Notes: generated by a model from the letters alone, not told the origin. DNA of 64,000 nucleotides from Flavobacterium sp. 9 (GCF_002754195.1 NZ_PEEU01000001.1:992001-1056000); one strand, 5' to 3'; shown: positions 38,564 to 48,490, counted from the first letter of the stretch. Numbers and translations are program-made.

Positions 38564-40246
38564 ATGAAAAAAATCACATTATTATTCAGCTTTATTTCTT
38601 TTTATTGTTCTGCTCAGGAAGCTGTAAAACCAACGGGTTTAGTAGCTACAAAGGCAATGGTTGTTTCGGCACGTCAGGAAGCTTCAAAAATTGGAGCGGA
38701 CATTATGAAAAAAGGCGGAAATGCGTTTGATGCAATGGTTGCCACCGAATTAGCTTTAGCAGTTGCTTTTCCGTATGCAGGAAATATTGGCGGCGGTGGA
38801 TTTATGGTTTATCGAAAAGCAAATGGCGAAGTTGGATCATTAGATTATCGCGAAAAAGCTCCGCTAGCAGCAACAAAAGATATGTTTTTGGATAAAGACG
38901 GAAATGTAATCAAAGGAAAAAGTACCGAAACCGCTTTAGCAATTGGTGTTCCCGGAACAGTTGCAGGAGTTTTTGCTGTTCATAAAAAATTAGGTTCATT
39001 ACCAATGTCCGAAATTTTAAAACCTGTTATTGCTCTTGCCGAAAGAGGTGTAATTGTTACGCTAAAACAGCAAAAACAATTAGAAGCTTATCATGATGCA
39101 ATTGTAAAGGCAAATGGTCCAAATACGCTTATGGCAGGGAAATTCAAAGAAAATGATACGATCAAATATCCTGCTTTAGCCAATACTTTGAAACGTATTC
39201 TAAAAAACGGAAAAGATGAATTCTATAAAGGTAAAACTGCCAAAATTTTAGTAGAATATCTTCAAAAAAGAGGCGGAATTATTACGCTAAAAGATTTAGC
39301 TACTTATGAAGCAAAATGGAGAAAACCATTACAATTTAATTATAAAAATTTAAAAATCACGTCAATGTCGCCTCCAAGCAGCGGCGGAATATGTCTGGCA
39401 CAAATCATGAAAATGATCGCTCCATATGATTTATCAAAAATGGGACACAATTCTGAAGAATCTATTCAGGTAATTGTTGAAGCTGAAAGAAGAGCTTATG
39501 CAGACAGAAGTCAGTTTTTGGGCGATCCTGATTTTGTAAAAATTCCAATTAATGCTTTATTATCTGACACATATTTAAAAGACAGAATGTCAAGTTTTAA
39601 TACCAACAAAGCCAGTTTATCATCTGATATAAAAGAAGGGAAAGTAACGTATAATGAAAGTACAGAAACTACACATTACTCTATTGTAGACGCTCAGGGA
39701 AATGCTGTTGCAGCAACTACGACAATAAATGACGGTTTTGGGTCTAAATATTATTGTGATGAATTAGGTTTCTTTTTAAACAACGAAATGGACGATTTTA
39801 GTGCAAAACCAGGATCTCCAAATATGTTTGGTTTAGTAGGAAATGAAGCCAATAGTATCGCTCCGAAAAAAAGAATGTTAAGTTCAATGACGCCAACTAT
39901 TGTTGAAAAAGACGGAAACTTGTTTATGGTTGTTGGTTCGCCTGGAGGTTCGACGATTATTACAACTGTTTTGCAAGCGATTCTAAATGTTTATGAATAT
40001 AATTTGAGCATGCAGGAAGCTGTAAATGCACCACGTTTTCATCATCAATGGCTTCCGGATTTAATTACTTTTGAGCCAAATGCTTTTGACACAACAACGA
40101 TAGATAAACTAAAAGCAAAAGGATATTTAATCAACGAAAAAACAACTCCGGTAATTGGAAAATTGGATTGTATTTTGGTTTTACCAAACAAAAATCTTGA
40201 AGGTGGTGCCGATTTCCGTGGAGATGACACAGCAGTTGGATTTTAA
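38564..40246 (+). CDS. ggt: Gamma-glutamyltransferase
   Basis: This 560-residue periplasmic enzyme of the N-terminal-nucleophile family has a signal peptide (MKKITLLFSFISFYCSAQ). The autocleavage site is in ESTETTHYSIVD, where a Thr at 369 becomes the nucleophile of the small subunit. Other family parts are NIGGGGFMVYR (about 74-84), SPPSSGGICLAQ and the lid/oxyanion MLSSMTPTIV and GSPGGSTIITTV. It hydrolyses or transfers gamma-glutamyl groups, for example from glutathione. The length is normal and no truncation is visible. Confidence 0.95.
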   Translation: MKKITLLFSFISFYCSAQEAVKPTGLVATKAMVVSARQEASKIGADIMKKGGNAFDAMVATELALAVAFPYAGNIGGGGFMVYRKANGEVGSLDYREKAPLAATKDMFLDKDGNVIKGKSTETALAIGVPGTVAGVFAVHKKLGSLPMSEILKPVIALAERGVIVTLKQQKQLEAYHDAIVKANGPNTLMAGKFKENDTIKYPALANTLKRILKNGKDEFYKGKTAKILVEYLQKRGGIITLKDLATYEAKWRKPLQFNYKNLKITSMSPPSSGGICLAQIMKMIAPYDLSKMGHNSEESIQVIVEAERRAYADRSQFLGDPDFVKIPINALLSDTYLKDRMSSFNTNKASLSSDIKEGKVTYNESTETTHYSIVDAQGNAVAATTTINDGFGSKYYCDELGFFLNNEMDDFSAKPGSPNMFGLVGNEANSIAPKKRMLSSMTPTIVEKDGNLFMVVGSPGGSTIITTVLQAILNVYEYNLSMQEAVNAPRFHHQWLPDLITFEPNAFDTTTIDKLKAKGYLINEKTTPVIGKLDCILVLPNKNLEGGADFRGDDTAVGF

Positions 40247-40286
40247 TTTAGTTTCCAATTTTCATTTATATTACAACATTATGAAC

Positions 40287-40294
40287 TAAATTTG
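40287..40294 (+). promoter_or_regulatory. -7 box for the chloride channel gene
   Basis: TAAATTTG matches TAnnTTTG, 28 bases before the start codon. No TTG lies at the expected distance. Confidence 0.5.
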
Positions 40295-40321
40295 TGGTTT
40301 CCCTAACTCTTTACAAACAGA

Positions 40322-42106
40322 ATGCTAAAAAAATATTTTAGAAAACTAGAAAGCATTATCGCTTTAGGACAGTCATTGATGACGCCAAAGCAATTTATTT
40401 TTTTATCAAGTGTTTTAATTGGTATTTCTTGTTCTTTGGCCGTAATCGTTTTAAAAACTTTTGCGCATAGTGTTTTCTCTTTTGCGACTTATATCAACGG
40501 AATCTTAAAGTTAAGTTTCATCAACAGTATTTTGCCAATTATCGGTATCGTACTAACTGTTTTTGTAATCAAAAGAGTTCTAAACGGATCTATAGAAAAG
40601 GGAACTTCGCAAATTTTATACGCTGTTGCTAAAAAAGCAAGTATCATCCCGAAGAAACAAATGTATGCGCAAATTGTTACTTCTTCACTTACAGTAGGTT
40701 TGGGAGGTTCTGCGGGTTTAGAAAGCCCGATCGTAATTACAGGAGCAGCTTTTGGATCAAACTTTGCCCAGAATTATAAACTACCTTATAAAGACAGAAC
40801 ATTATTGATTGGTTGCGGTGTTGCAGCAGGAATTTCGGCAGCTTTTAACGCTCCAATTGCAGGAGTTTTGTTTGCAATAGAAGTTTTATTGGTCGATGTA
40901 AGTATTTCGGCCTTTACTCCTATTATGATTTCGGCGGCTACAGGTGCTTTGGTTTCTGCAATTGTTCTGGATGAAACGATCTTATTATCTTTCAAAAAAC
41001 AAGAAGCTTTTAATTATCATAATATTCCATTTTATGTTCTTTTAGGATTATTAACCGGTTTTATGGCCGTTTATTACGCCCGAAATTTTCAAAGAGTAGA
41101 GCATTATTTTTCTAAAATGAAAATCGGTGCGTACAGAAAAGCATTAATTGGTTCTTCATTATTGGCATTATTAATTTTCATTTTTCCAACTCTTTTTGGT
41201 GAAGGTTACGAAAGTATCAAAACACTTTCAGAATCAGATCCTGGAAAAATATTAGACAATACATTGTTTGGCGATTTTAGAAACAATCAGTGGGTTTTAC
41301 TGCTTTTTGTAGGTGCTACAATGATGGTAAAAGTATTTGCTTCAGCATTAACACTAGGAAGTGGCGGAAACGGTGGAAACTTTGCTCCATCCCTATTTTT
41401 AGGATCATATTTAGGGTATTTTTTCTCTAAATTCTTCACTTTAATTGGTTTAGCTAAATTGCCAATAAGCAACTTTACAATGGTTGGAATGGCAGGTATT
41501 TTGAGCGGATTATTTCACGCGCCATTAACCGCTATTTTCTTAATTGCCGAAATTACTGGTGGTTACAGCCTGATGATTCCTCTTATGATTGTTTCATCAA
41601 TAAGTTTTGCGATTTCTAAACGTTTCGAGAAATATTCTCTTGACGTAAAAGGTCTTGCAAAAAAAGGTCACGCTTTTACCAGTAATAAAGATTCAAACAT
41701 TTTATCTACTTTAGATATTGACACTATAATTCAATGTGATTATCTGACTGTACATCCCGAAGAAAACTTAAGCAAACTGGTTGATTTAATTTCACATTCA
41801 AATCAAGTTGTATTTGCCGTTGTAAACAATGAAAAAGAATTGGTTGGTATCGTTCATTTTAATGATATCCGCGAAATTATCTTCAATACTTATCGCGTAA
41901 AATATACCTTGATTAAAGATGTAATGAAAACTCCGGCAGCCACTATTTCGTCTTTTGACAGTATGGAAATAGTAATGAGTAAGTTCGAAAAATCAAAAAC
42001 AGCCTTTCTTCCGGTTATCCGAAATGATAAATATTATGGATTTATTTCCAAATCTATAGCACTTGAAGCCTATAGAACTAAGCTGCGTTCTATGACAATA
42101 GAATAA
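40322..42106 (+). CDS. ClC-family chloride channel/antiporter with CBS domains
   Basis: This 594-residue inner-membrane protein has the ClC fold. The GSAGLESPIVITGAAFGS stretch corresponds to the GREGP region and keeps the gating glutamate, which is compatible with a proton-coupled antiporter. GGNGGNFAPSLFLGSYLG corresponds to the GxFxP region, and FNAPIAGVLFAIE and FHAPLTAIFLIAEIT are the paired helix motifs. Two CBS domains (about 460-590) follow and probably bind a nucleotide to control transport. It is transcribed from its own -7 box, and the Fic gene starts 64 bases downstream. Confidence 0.92.
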   Translation: MLKKYFRKLESIIALGQSLMTPKQFIFLSSVLIGISCSLAVIVLKTFAHSVFSFATYINGILKLSFINSILPIIGIVLTVFVIKRVLNGSIEKGTSQILYAVAKKASIIPKKQMYAQIVTSSLTVGLGGSAGLESPIVITGAAFGSNFAQNYKLPYKDRTLLIGCGVAAGISAAFNAPIAGVLFAIEVLLVDVSISAFTPIMISAATGALVSAIVLDETILLSFKKQEAFNYHNIPFYVLLGLLTGFMAVYYARNFQRVEHYFSKMKIGAYRKALIGSSLLALLIFIFPTLFGEGYESIKTLSESDPGKILDNTLFGDFRNNQWVLLLFVGATMMVKVFASALTLGSGGNGGNFAPSLFLGSYLGYFFSKFFTLIGLAKLPISNFTMVGMAGILSGLFHAPLTAIFLIAEITGGYSLMIPLMIVSSISFAISKRFEKYSLDVKGLAKKGHAFTSNKDSNILSTLDIDTIIQCDYLTVHPEENLSKLVDLISHSNQVVFAVVNNEKELVGIVHFNDIREIIFNTYRVKYTLIKDVMKTPAATISSFDSMEIVMSKFEKSKTAFLPVIRNDKYYGFISKSIALEAYRTKLRSMTIE

Positions 42107-42107
42107 G

Positions 42108-42151
42108 CTTAATATCGGATAAGTTAAAAATTTTAGTTATCCGATATTAAG
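42108..42151 (+). promoter_or_regulatory. Palindromic operator over the fic promoter
   Basis: CTTAATATCGGATAA (42108-42122) and TTATCCGATATTAAG (42137-42151) form a perfect 15-bp inverted repeat with 14 bases between. Each arm contains the near-palindrome TATC(G/C)GATA, centres 25 bases apart. The right arm ends three bases before the -7 box of the fic gene, where a repressor would block RNA polymerase. It also lies just after the ClC stop codon, so it could double as a transcript-end hairpin. Confidence 0.65.
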
Positions 42152-42154
42152 AAG

Positions 42155-42162
42155 TATATTTG
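42155..42162 (+). promoter_or_regulatory. -7 box of fic, giving a near-leaderless transcript
   Basis: TATATTTG matches TAnnTTTG and ends only seven bases before the ATG at 42170. Transcription should therefore begin at or within a few bases of the start codon. Confidence 0.65.
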
Positions 42163-42169
42163 TAGGAAT

Positions 42170-43123
42170 ATGTGGAACATTGACCTAACATACAGAGAAG
42201 AATTTCAATCGACATTTGACAGATTGTACCAAAAAAGGCTTGATTTGCAAAACAGCAGACCATTGCCCAATATTGCTTTGCACAAAATACGCGAGAGCTT
42301 ATCACTAGAGTGGACCTATAACTCCAATAGCATCGAAGGAAATACTATGAGTTTGCGAGAAACCCAAATGGTAATTCAGGAAGGTATTACTATAAAAGGA
42401 AAATCACTCAGAGAACATTTCGAAACTCACAATCACGATAAAGCAATTGATTATTTATATTCAATTGTCGACGATAATTATAACCTTCGAAGCATCGATA
42501 TCCTTTCGATACACGGATTGGTTTTACGCTCTATCGAAGATGATTTTGCAGGACGTTTACGAAACGGTGGTGTTCGTATTTCAGGCGCTAATTTCATGCC
42601 TCCAAATGCCAATAAAGTTTCAGATTACTTAGATGAATTAATTGATTTTGTCAATACAAATCCTCTGGGTTTAAACGATATTGAACTGGCTACGATTTAT
42701 CATCATAAACTAGTCTGGATTCATCCTTTCTTTGATGGAAACGGTCGTACAGTTCGTTTGAGTATGAATTTATTATTGATGCGTTGTGGTTTTCCTCCGG
42801 CAATTATCCTCAAAAATGATCGAAAAAAATATTACGAAGCACTTAATCAGGCTAATGGCGGTAATTATCAGAAACTAACACTTTTGATGTGTCAGGCGCT
42901 GGAACGTACACTTAATATATACTTAAGTTCAATGCCGGGAAGTACTTATGATTATCAACCCATACAAAATATTGTAAGCGAGCCAGAAACTCCTTATGGT
43001 CAGGAATACGTCAGTTTACTAGCCAGAACCGGAAAAATAGACGCTTATAAAGAAGGTCGAAACTGGTACACAACCAAAGAGGCCATCGAAGAATATATGG
43101 CAACCCGAAAAAGAAAACGCTAA
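42170..43123 (+). CDS. Fic-domain protein (probable AMPylase) with N-terminal inhibitory helix
   Basis: This 317-residue protein has the Fic core HPFFDGNGR (185-193), the complete catalytic motif for transferring AMP to a hydroxyl side chain. An inhibitory helix lies ahead of it: NSNSIEGN with Ser52 and Glu56, the (S/T)xxxE(G/N) signature of class II Fic proteins, whose glutamate blocks ATP. The C-terminal 75 residues look like a winged helix (YVSLLARTGKIDAYKEGRNWYTTKEAIEEYM) that may bind DNA. The palindromic operator upstream makes self-regulation plausible. No separate antitoxin gene is adjacent. The target protein is unknown. Confidence 0.92.
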   Translation: MWNIDLTYREEFQSTFDRLYQKRLDLQNSRPLPNIALHKIRESLSLEWTYNSNSIEGNTMSLRETQMVIQEGITIKGKSLREHFETHNHDKAIDYLYSIVDDNYNLRSIDILSIHGLVLRSIEDDFAGRLRNGGVRISGANFMPPNANKVSDYLDELIDFVNTNPLGLNDIELATIYHHKLVWIHPFFDGNGRTVRLSMNLLLMRCGFPPAIILKNDRKKYYEALNQANGGNYQKLTLLMCQALERTLNIYLSSMPGSTYDYQPIQNIVSEPETPYGQEYVSLLARTGKIDAYKEGRNWYTTKEAIEEYMATRKRKR

Positions 43124-43199
43124 CTTAGGTTAGTGTTTTTTGTTACTATTTGTAACATAAACTTTTGCTATCGAGCACAAAAAGAACAAATCAAAGTGG

Positions 43200-43207
43200 T
43201 AACTTTG
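43200..43207 (+). promoter_or_regulatory. -7 box deciding the uvrA start
   Basis: TAACTTTG matches TAnnTTTG. Transcription would begin near 43213, so the in-frame TTG at 43212 could not serve and the ATG at 43224 is preferred. Confidence 0.55.
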
Positions 43208-43223
43208 CGTTTTGCTCAAATTT

Positions 43224-46058
43224 ATGTTAGAAAAAGACAATACTATTGAAGTTCTTGGTGCAAGAGTTCATAATCTGAAAAATATCGATATTTCTATTCC
43301 GCGTGAAAAACTGGTTGTAATTACCGGTCTTTCTGGTTCGGGGAAATCATCTTTGGCGTTTGATACCATTTATGCTGAAGGACAGCGTCGTTATGTTGAA
43401 ACATTCTCGGCTTATGCCAGGCAGTTTCTTGGTGGTTTAGAGCGTCCTGATGTAGATAAAATTGACGGACTTTCGCCTGTAATCGCAATTGAACAAAAAA
43501 CAACCAGTAAAAGCCCGCGTTCTACCGTTGGAACTATTACTGAAATATATGATTTCCTGAGACTTTTATATGCTCGTGGTGCTGACGCTTATAGTTACAA
43601 CACAGGCGAGAAAATGGTTTCTTATTCTGATGAACAGATTAAAGATCTGATCATGCAGGATTTTAACGGGAAACGAATCAATATTCTAGCTCCTATTATT
43701 AGAGCAAGAAAAGGTCATTATGCCGAATTATTCCAGCAAATTACCAAACAAGGTTTCTTGAAAGTTCGTGTTAATGGTGAAGTTCAGGATTTAGTTTCAG
43801 GAATGAAATTAGACCGTTACAAAACCCATGATATTGAAATTGTTGTAGACAGAATGCTGATCGAAAATACGGAAGACAATCAAAAAAGATTGGCTGAAAG
43901 TATTAATACGGCAATGCATCATGGCGAAAACGTCTTGATGATTCTTGATCAGGATACAAACGAAGTACGTTATTTCAGTAGAAATTTAATGTGTCCAACA
44001 ACTGGAATTTCATATCAGAATCCAGAACCAAATTTATTTTCGTTCAACTCTCCAAAAGGAGCTTGTCCGCATTGTAATGGATTGGGAACAGTTCATGAAA
44101 TCAATGTTAAAAAAATTATTCCGAATCCTAAATTATCTATTAAAGCAGGAGGTTTTGCTCCGCTTGGCGAATATAAATCATCTTGGATTTTCAAACAATT
44201 AGAAGTTATTGGAGAAAAATACGGCTTCAAATTAACAGATGCAATTGAGAAGATTCCGGAAGAAGCCATGAATATGATTTTACATGGCGGGAAAGAAAAA
44301 TTCACTGTAAATTCAAAAGATTTAGGCGTAACACGCGATTATAAAATTGATTTTGAAGGAATTTCACATTTTATCAAAAATCAATATGACGAAAGCGCAT
44401 CAACCACTATAAAACGTTGGGCAAAAGATTTCATGGACGAAATAAATTGTCCGGTTTGCGAAGGTTCTCGTCTTAAAAAAGAAGCTCAGTTTTTTAGAGT
44501 TAATGGAAAAAATATCACTGAATTGTGTGATATGGATATTTCAGATTTAACGGCTTGGTTTCAGGATTTAAATACACATTTAACAGACAAACAACTTTTG
44601 ATTGCTTCAGAAGTAGTTAAAGAAATAAAAGATCGTTTGAACTTCCTGATGAATGTTGGTTTGAATTATTTGGCTTTAAGCCGAAGTTCAAAATCACTTT
44701 CGGGAGGTGAAGCACAACGTATTCGATTAGCGACACAAATTGGTTCTCAATTAGTTGGTGTTTTATATATTCTGGATGAGCCAAGTATCGGTTTACACCA
44801 AAGAGACAATGAAAAATTGATTAAATCTTTGGAACAATTACGTGATATTGGAAATTCGGTTATTGTTGTAGAACACGACAAAGACATGATCGAAACCGCT
44901 GATTACGTGATTGATATTGGTCCAAAAGCAGGTAAATATGGAGGAGAAATTATTAGCATTGGAACTCCGGCGGAAACTTTAAAATCTAACACAATTACTG
45001 CTCAATATTTGAACGGTACAATGAAATTAGAGATTCCGAAAGAGCGAAGAAAAGGAAACGGAAAGTTTTTGAAATTGACCGGAGCAACAGGAAACAACCT
45101 AAAAAATGTTTCCATCGAATTGCCTTTAGGACAATTGATTTGCGTAACGGGAGTTTCAGGAAGTGGAAAATCGACTTTGATCAATGAGACGCTCTACCCT
45201 ATTTTGAACGCTTATTATTTTAATGGTGTAAAAAAACCACAACCTTATAAAAAAATTGAAGGTCTTGAACATATTGATAAAGTAATTGATATTGACCAAA
45301 GTCCGATTGGGAGAACTCCACGTTCAAATCCAGCGACTTATACGGAAGTTTTTACCGAAATCAGAAACTTGTTTACGATGACTTCTGAAAGTATGATTCG
45401 TGGTTATAAAGCGGGACGTTTTAGTTTTAATGTAAAAGGCGGACGTTGCGAAACCTGCGAAGGTTCTGGTGTTCGTACGATTGAAATGAACTTTTTACCA
45501 GATGTTTATGTAGAATGCGAAACGTGTCAGGGAAAACGTTTCAATAGAGAAACTTTAGAAATTAGATATAAAGGAAAATCAATTTCGGATGTATTGAATA
45601 TGACGGTTGACGAAGCAGTTCCGTTCTTTGAAAACATTCCTAAGATTTACAGAAAAGTAAAAACAATTCAAGATGTTGGTTTAGGATATATTACGCTTGG
45701 TCAGCAAAGTACAACGCTTTCTGGTGGTGAAGCGCAACGTATAAAACTTGCCGGAGAATTGTCCAAAAAAGACACCGGAAATACATTTTATATTCTGGAT
45801 GAACCTACAACCGGATTGCATTTTGAAGATATTCGTGTTTTAATGGATGTAATCAATAAATTGGTCGATAAAGGAAATACAATCCTTGTTATCGAACATA
45901 ACATGGACGTAATTAAACTTGCCGATTATATTATAGATATTGGCCCTGAAGGCGGAAAAGGCGGCGGACAATTAATCGCAAAAGGAACTCCTGAAGAAGT
46001 AGCAAAAAGCAAAAAAAGCTATACGGCGAAGTTTTTGAAAAAGGAATTAGAAGCGTAA
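43224..46058 (+). CDS. uvrA: Excinuclease ABC subunit A
   Basis: This protein of about 944 residues is the damage-recognition ATPase of nucleotide excision repair. It has two ABC modules: Walker [15 protein letters not shown] with signature [13 protein letters not shown] and Walker [12 protein letters not shown] in the first, and [14 protein letters not shown] with [13 protein letters not shown] and [12 protein letters not shown] in the second. Zinc modules are CPTTG...CPHC with CPVC in the first half and CETCEGSG...CETCQGKR in the second. Start [21 protein letters not shown] fits the family. The length is normal. It is not obviously in an operon. Confidence 0.98.
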   Translation: MLEKDNTIEVLGARVHNLKNIDISIPREKLVVITGLSGSGKSSLAFDTIYAEGQRRYVETFSAYARQFLGGLERPDVDKIDGLSPVIAIEQKTTSKSPRSTVGTITEIYDFLRLLYARGADAYSYNTGEKMVSYSDEQIKDLIMQDFNGKRINILAPIIRARKGHYAELFQQITKQGFLKVRVNGEVQDLVSGMKLDRYKTHDIEIVVDRMLIENTEDNQKRLAESINTAMHHGENVLMILDQDTNEVRYFSRNLMCPTTGISYQNPEPNLFSFNSPKGACPHCNGLGTVHEINVKKIIPNPKLSIKAGGFAPLGEYKSSWIFKQLEVIGEKYGFKLTDAIEKIPEEAMNMILHGGKEKFTVNSKDLGVTRDYKIDFEGISHFIKNQYDESASTTIKRWAKDFMDEINCPVCEGSRLKKEAQFFRVNGKNITELCDMDISDLTAWFQDLNTHLTDKQLLIASEVVKEIKDRLNFLMNVGLNYLALSRSSKSLSGGEAQRIRLATQIGSQLVGVLYILDEPSIGLHQRDNEKLIKSLEQLRDIGNSVIVVEHDKDMIETADYVIDIGPKAGKYGGEIISIGTPAETLKSNTITAQYLNGTMKLEIPKERRKGNGKFLKLTGATGNNLKNVSIELPLGQLICVTGVSGSGKSTLINETLYPILNAYYFNGVKKPQPYKKIEGLEHIDKVIDIDQSPIGRTPRSNPATYTEVFTEIRNLFTMTSESMIRGYKAGRFSFNVKGGRCETCEGSGVRTIEMNFLPDVYVECETCQGKRFNRETLEIRYKGKSISDVLNMTVDEAVPFFENIPKIYRKVKTIQDVGLGYITLGQQSTTLSGGEAQRIKLAGELSKKDTGNTFYILDEPTTGLHFEDIRVLMDVINKLVDKGNTILVIEHNMDVIKLADYIIDIGPEGGKGGGQLIAKGTPEEVAKSKKSYTAKFLKKELEA

Positions 46059-46090
46059 ATCTTTACAGGAAAATCTTTGCTCGACAATAC

Positions 46091-46119
46091 CTTTGCCAAA
46101 GTTTAAAACTTTGACAAAG
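46091..46119. repeat. CTTTGCCAAAG-type hairpin repeat
   Basis: CTTTGCCAAAGTTT (46091-46104) pairs with AAACTTTGACAAAG (46106-46119), with one mismatch. It lies after uvrA with no T-run. A related arrangement occurs at 46978-47004. Confidence 0.55.
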
Positions 46120-46164
46120 ATTTGAAACGCATAAAAAATGAAGAAATAAAAAACAGTTTTTTTA

Positions 46165-46785
46165 ATGAACGATAAATTAACGTTTCCACTTGTAATTCAT
46201 GCAAATCCAACAAAATTAGAACGTTTTTTAAGTTTGTTTTTAATTGCTTTTATTTTTCTTCCTTTTTCTTATGGTGTTTTCACCGCACAAGGATTCTATT
46301 GTTTAAGTCTACCGTTTGGTTTCTTTGGAATGTTGACATTTAACCATTTTACAGATTATAAATTCACAACCTTAAAAATAATTCAAAAAAACAAATTCAT
46401 ATGTTTTACTGAGAATGAAGTAGAAATTTGGGAAGACGAAGAATCTGTTTTATACAATTGGAATGATTTAGAGAACATAAAAATAAACATAATTGCATTT
46501 AACGGTAAATGGAAAGATGAAGATGGTAAATATCACGGAATCGAAAATTATATATCATTTGCTTTTCAAGGCGTAACTCATAAATATCTTTTTTACATCG
46601 ATACTTCTAAAGAATTCAATTTCTTATGGGATTATTTTGAAAAAATAATTTTACCAAAACTATATCTATCCAAGAGAATTAAAGATGAAAGTATAATTAT
46701 ACCATTATTAGATTATACAGAATTACAAAAATTTAAAGCAAAATATAATATAAATAGATACACTGATTTTATATATTTCAACTAA
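46165..46785 (+). CDS. Membrane protein of unknown function
   Basis: I do not recognise this 206-residue protein. It has two hydrophobic segments near the start (about residues 22-41 and 44-62) followed by a soluble part of alternating strands (KFICFTENEVEIWEDEESVLYNWNDLENIKINI) that resembles bacterial PH-like domains of small membrane proteins. The C-terminal 50 residues are rich in Lys, Ile and aromatic residues. Codon use is more AT-rich than its neighbours. The 190 bases after it hold no recognisable gene. Confidence 0.7.
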   Translation: MNDKLTFPLVIHANPTKLERFLSLFLIAFIFLPFSYGVFTAQGFYCLSLPFGFFGMLTFNHFTDYKFTTLKIIQKNKFICFTENEVEIWEDEESVLYNWNDLENIKINIIAFNGKWKDEDGKYHGIENYISFAFQGVTHKYLFYIDTSKEFNFLWDYFEKIILPKLYLSKRIKDESIIIPLLDYTELQKFKAKYNINRYTDFIYFN

Positions 46786-46977
46786 GAAATAAGAATACTC
46801 AAAAAATACAAAGTGACTAATTATTCCGTTCAAAAATAAAACAATTCATTACACACTCCAATCTATTGATAATGAATAAGAACATAAGAATGATCCTATT
46901 TTAAATGTTACATTTTAATTAATAAATACGCATTTCTGTAACAATTCTCGAAAAAAGCAGTAATTTAGTACGCCCTT

Positions 46978-47004
46978 TTTGCCAAAGCTTTTAATTCTGG
47001 CAAA
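46978..47004 (+). repeat. TTTGCCA/TGGCAAA hairpin in the cupin leader
   Basis: TTTGCCA (46978-46984) and TGGCAAA (46998-47004) flank a 13-base AT-rich loop, 17 bases before the cupin start codon. It resembles the repeat at 46091. It may fold in the messenger leader. Confidence 0.45.
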
Positions 47005-47020
47005 GAGTAAGATAAAATCC

Positions 47021-47380
47021 ATGAATCTAAAAGACAAATTAACTGGTGTAGACCGATATTTTTCGCCTAAAATTATTGATGAAGTAAACGATCAATATAT
47101 TAAAGTGGCTAAAATAAAAGGTCAGGAAGTTCCGTGGCATAATCACGAGAATGAAGACGAATTATTTTACATTATAGAGGGTGAACTTTTAATGGAAATT
47201 GAAAACGAAGCTTCTTTCACGATGAAAAAAGGTGATTTATTCGTTGTAAAAAAAGGTGTAAATCACCGGGTTTCATCGGTTGAGGAATGTTCTATAATGC
47301 TGATTGAATCGAAAACTACTGAACATACCGGAAAAGTTAAAAGCAACATTACAAAATCAATTGAAGAACAAACCTATTAA
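47021..47380 (+). CDS. Single-domain cupin protein
   Basis: This 119-residue protein is one cupin barrel. Cupin motif 1 is WHNHENEDELFYIIEGEL, with two His and a Glu as metal ligands, and motif 2 is KGDLFVVKKGVNHRV with the fourth ligand His. The end is a charged tail (KVKSNITKSIEEQTY). The substrate is unknown; such proteins include isomerases, dioxygenases and small-molecule sensors. The ATG is preferred over an in-frame TTG 42 bases upstream, because that TTG falls inside a repeat hairpin. Confidence 0.85.
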   Translation: MNLKDKLTGVDRYFSPKIIDEVNDQYIKVAKIKGQEVPWHNHENEDELFYIIEGELLMEIENEASFTMKKGDLFVVKKGVNHRVSSVEECSIMLIESKTTEHTGKVKSNITKSIEEQTY

Positions 47381-47432
47381 TTAAAAGAGAATTTTTCTTT
47401 TTTATAAAACAATATTTCAATTGAAAACCGAT

Positions 47433-47536
47433 GCCCTAGCCCTGATGGGAATGGCATCTTCCGATTTAGAAAAACAAGGCTTTTTAGCCGTAGTTTTTGT
47501 TTATCGGGAATATAGTGGACAGCAGGAAATAGCTCC
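47433..47536 (+). ncRNA. Structured repeat element, possible Flavo-1-type RNA (copy 2)
   Basis: Starts GCCCTAGCCCTGATGGGAA and ends CAGCAGGAAATAGCTCC, as in the copy at 2465. GATGCC and GGCATC can pair near the start. The central hairpin is long: CCGAT pairs with ATCGG, AAAAAC with GTTTTT and GGCT with AGCC around TTTT. Its sequence differs from copy 1 while the pairing is kept. It lies between two genes on the same strand. Function is unknown. Confidence 0.5.
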
Positions 47537-47616
47537 TTCTCCTTCGACTAAACTTGAGATGACAATTTAAAACGACACAGCTAGAAATAAAAATATAAAT
47601 AATTAAAATACCTAAA

Positions 47617-48345
47617 ATGAGATTAGAAGATTTTGATAATGATGAGGACAAAGTAATTCAGGACCGTTTGAAACAAAAAACGTGGAATGAAATTAGAACA
47701 AATGACAGCTGGGCGATTTTTAAAATCATGGCCGAATTTGTAAACGGTTATGAAAGCATGGGACGTATTGGTCCTTGTGTATCGATTTTTGGATCGGCGC
47801 GAACAAAACCAGATGATAAGTATTATTTATTGGCGGAAAAAATTGCATTCAAAATCAGTAAAGCTGGTTACGGTGTGATCACAGGAGGTGGTCCCGGAAT
47901 CATGGAAGCCGGAAATAAAGGTGCACATTTAGGAGGCGGAACTTCGGTTGGTTTGAATATCGAATTGCCTTTTGAACAGCATTTTAACCCTTATATTGAC
48001 CACGATAAAAACCTGAATTTCGATTATTTCTTTGTGAGAAAAGTTATGTTCGTTAAATATTCGCAAGGTTTTGTGGTTATGCCAGGTGGTTTTGGAACTC
48101 TTGACGAAATGTTTGAAGCGATCACTTTGATTCAGACTAAGAAAATTGGAAAATTCCCAATTATTTTAGTTGGTGTTGAATTTTGGTCTGGATTAATTGA
48201 CTGGGTAAAAACTGTTTTGGTTGAAAAAATGCATACCGTAAGCCCGGAAGATTTAAACTTATTCAAAATCGTAGATACTGAAGATGAAGTAGTTGACGTA
48301 TTAGATAAATTCTACAAGAAATATGACTTAAGTCCAAATTTCTAA
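47617..48345 (+). CDS. LOG-family (TIGR00730) nucleotide phosphoribohydrolase-like protein
   Basis: This 242-residue protein has a Rossmann-like fold and the LOG motif MPGGFGTLDEMFEA (PGGxGTxxE), together with VSIFGSARTKPDD and GVITGGGPGIMEAGNKGA. Family members release free cytokinin-type bases from nucleoside monophosphates. Older annotations as lysine decarboxylase are wrong for this fold. In bacteria the natural substrate is often an ordinary nucleotide such as AMP. It is a single gene with a terminator about 120 bases downstream. Confidence 0.92.
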   Translation: MRLEDFDNDEDKVIQDRLKQKTWNEIRTNDSWAIFKIMAEFVNGYESMGRIGPCVSIFGSARTKPDDKYYLLAEKIAFKISKAGYGVITGGGPGIMEAGNKGAHLGGGTSVGLNIELPFEQHFNPYIDHDKNLNFDYFFVRKVMFVKYSQGFVVMPGGFGTLDEMFEAITLIQTKKIGKFPIILVGVEFWSGLIDWVKTVLVEKMHTVSPEDLNLFKIVDTEDEVVDVLDKFYKKYDLSPNF

Positions 48346-48462
48346 AAATATTTTAAACATATAAATGATGTAAACTAATTTAAATTCACGTTATGCTATG
48401 CTTAAAATAACATGAACTTAGATCACTTATATGTTTAATTACATTAAATCTTACAAAAAAGT

Positions 48463-48490
48463 AAAGCTGTTTTTTAAAACAGCTTTTTTT
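48463..48490 (+). terminator. Rho-independent terminator
   Basis: AAAGCTGTTTT (48463-48473) pairs with AAAACAGCTTT (48476-48486) and is followed by a T-run. Confidence 0.85.

Noticed and set aside
42170..43123. Fic protein as part of a two-gene toxin-antitoxin system
   Set aside because: No small antitoxin gene is adjacent, and the inhibitory helix motif is already present in the same protein.
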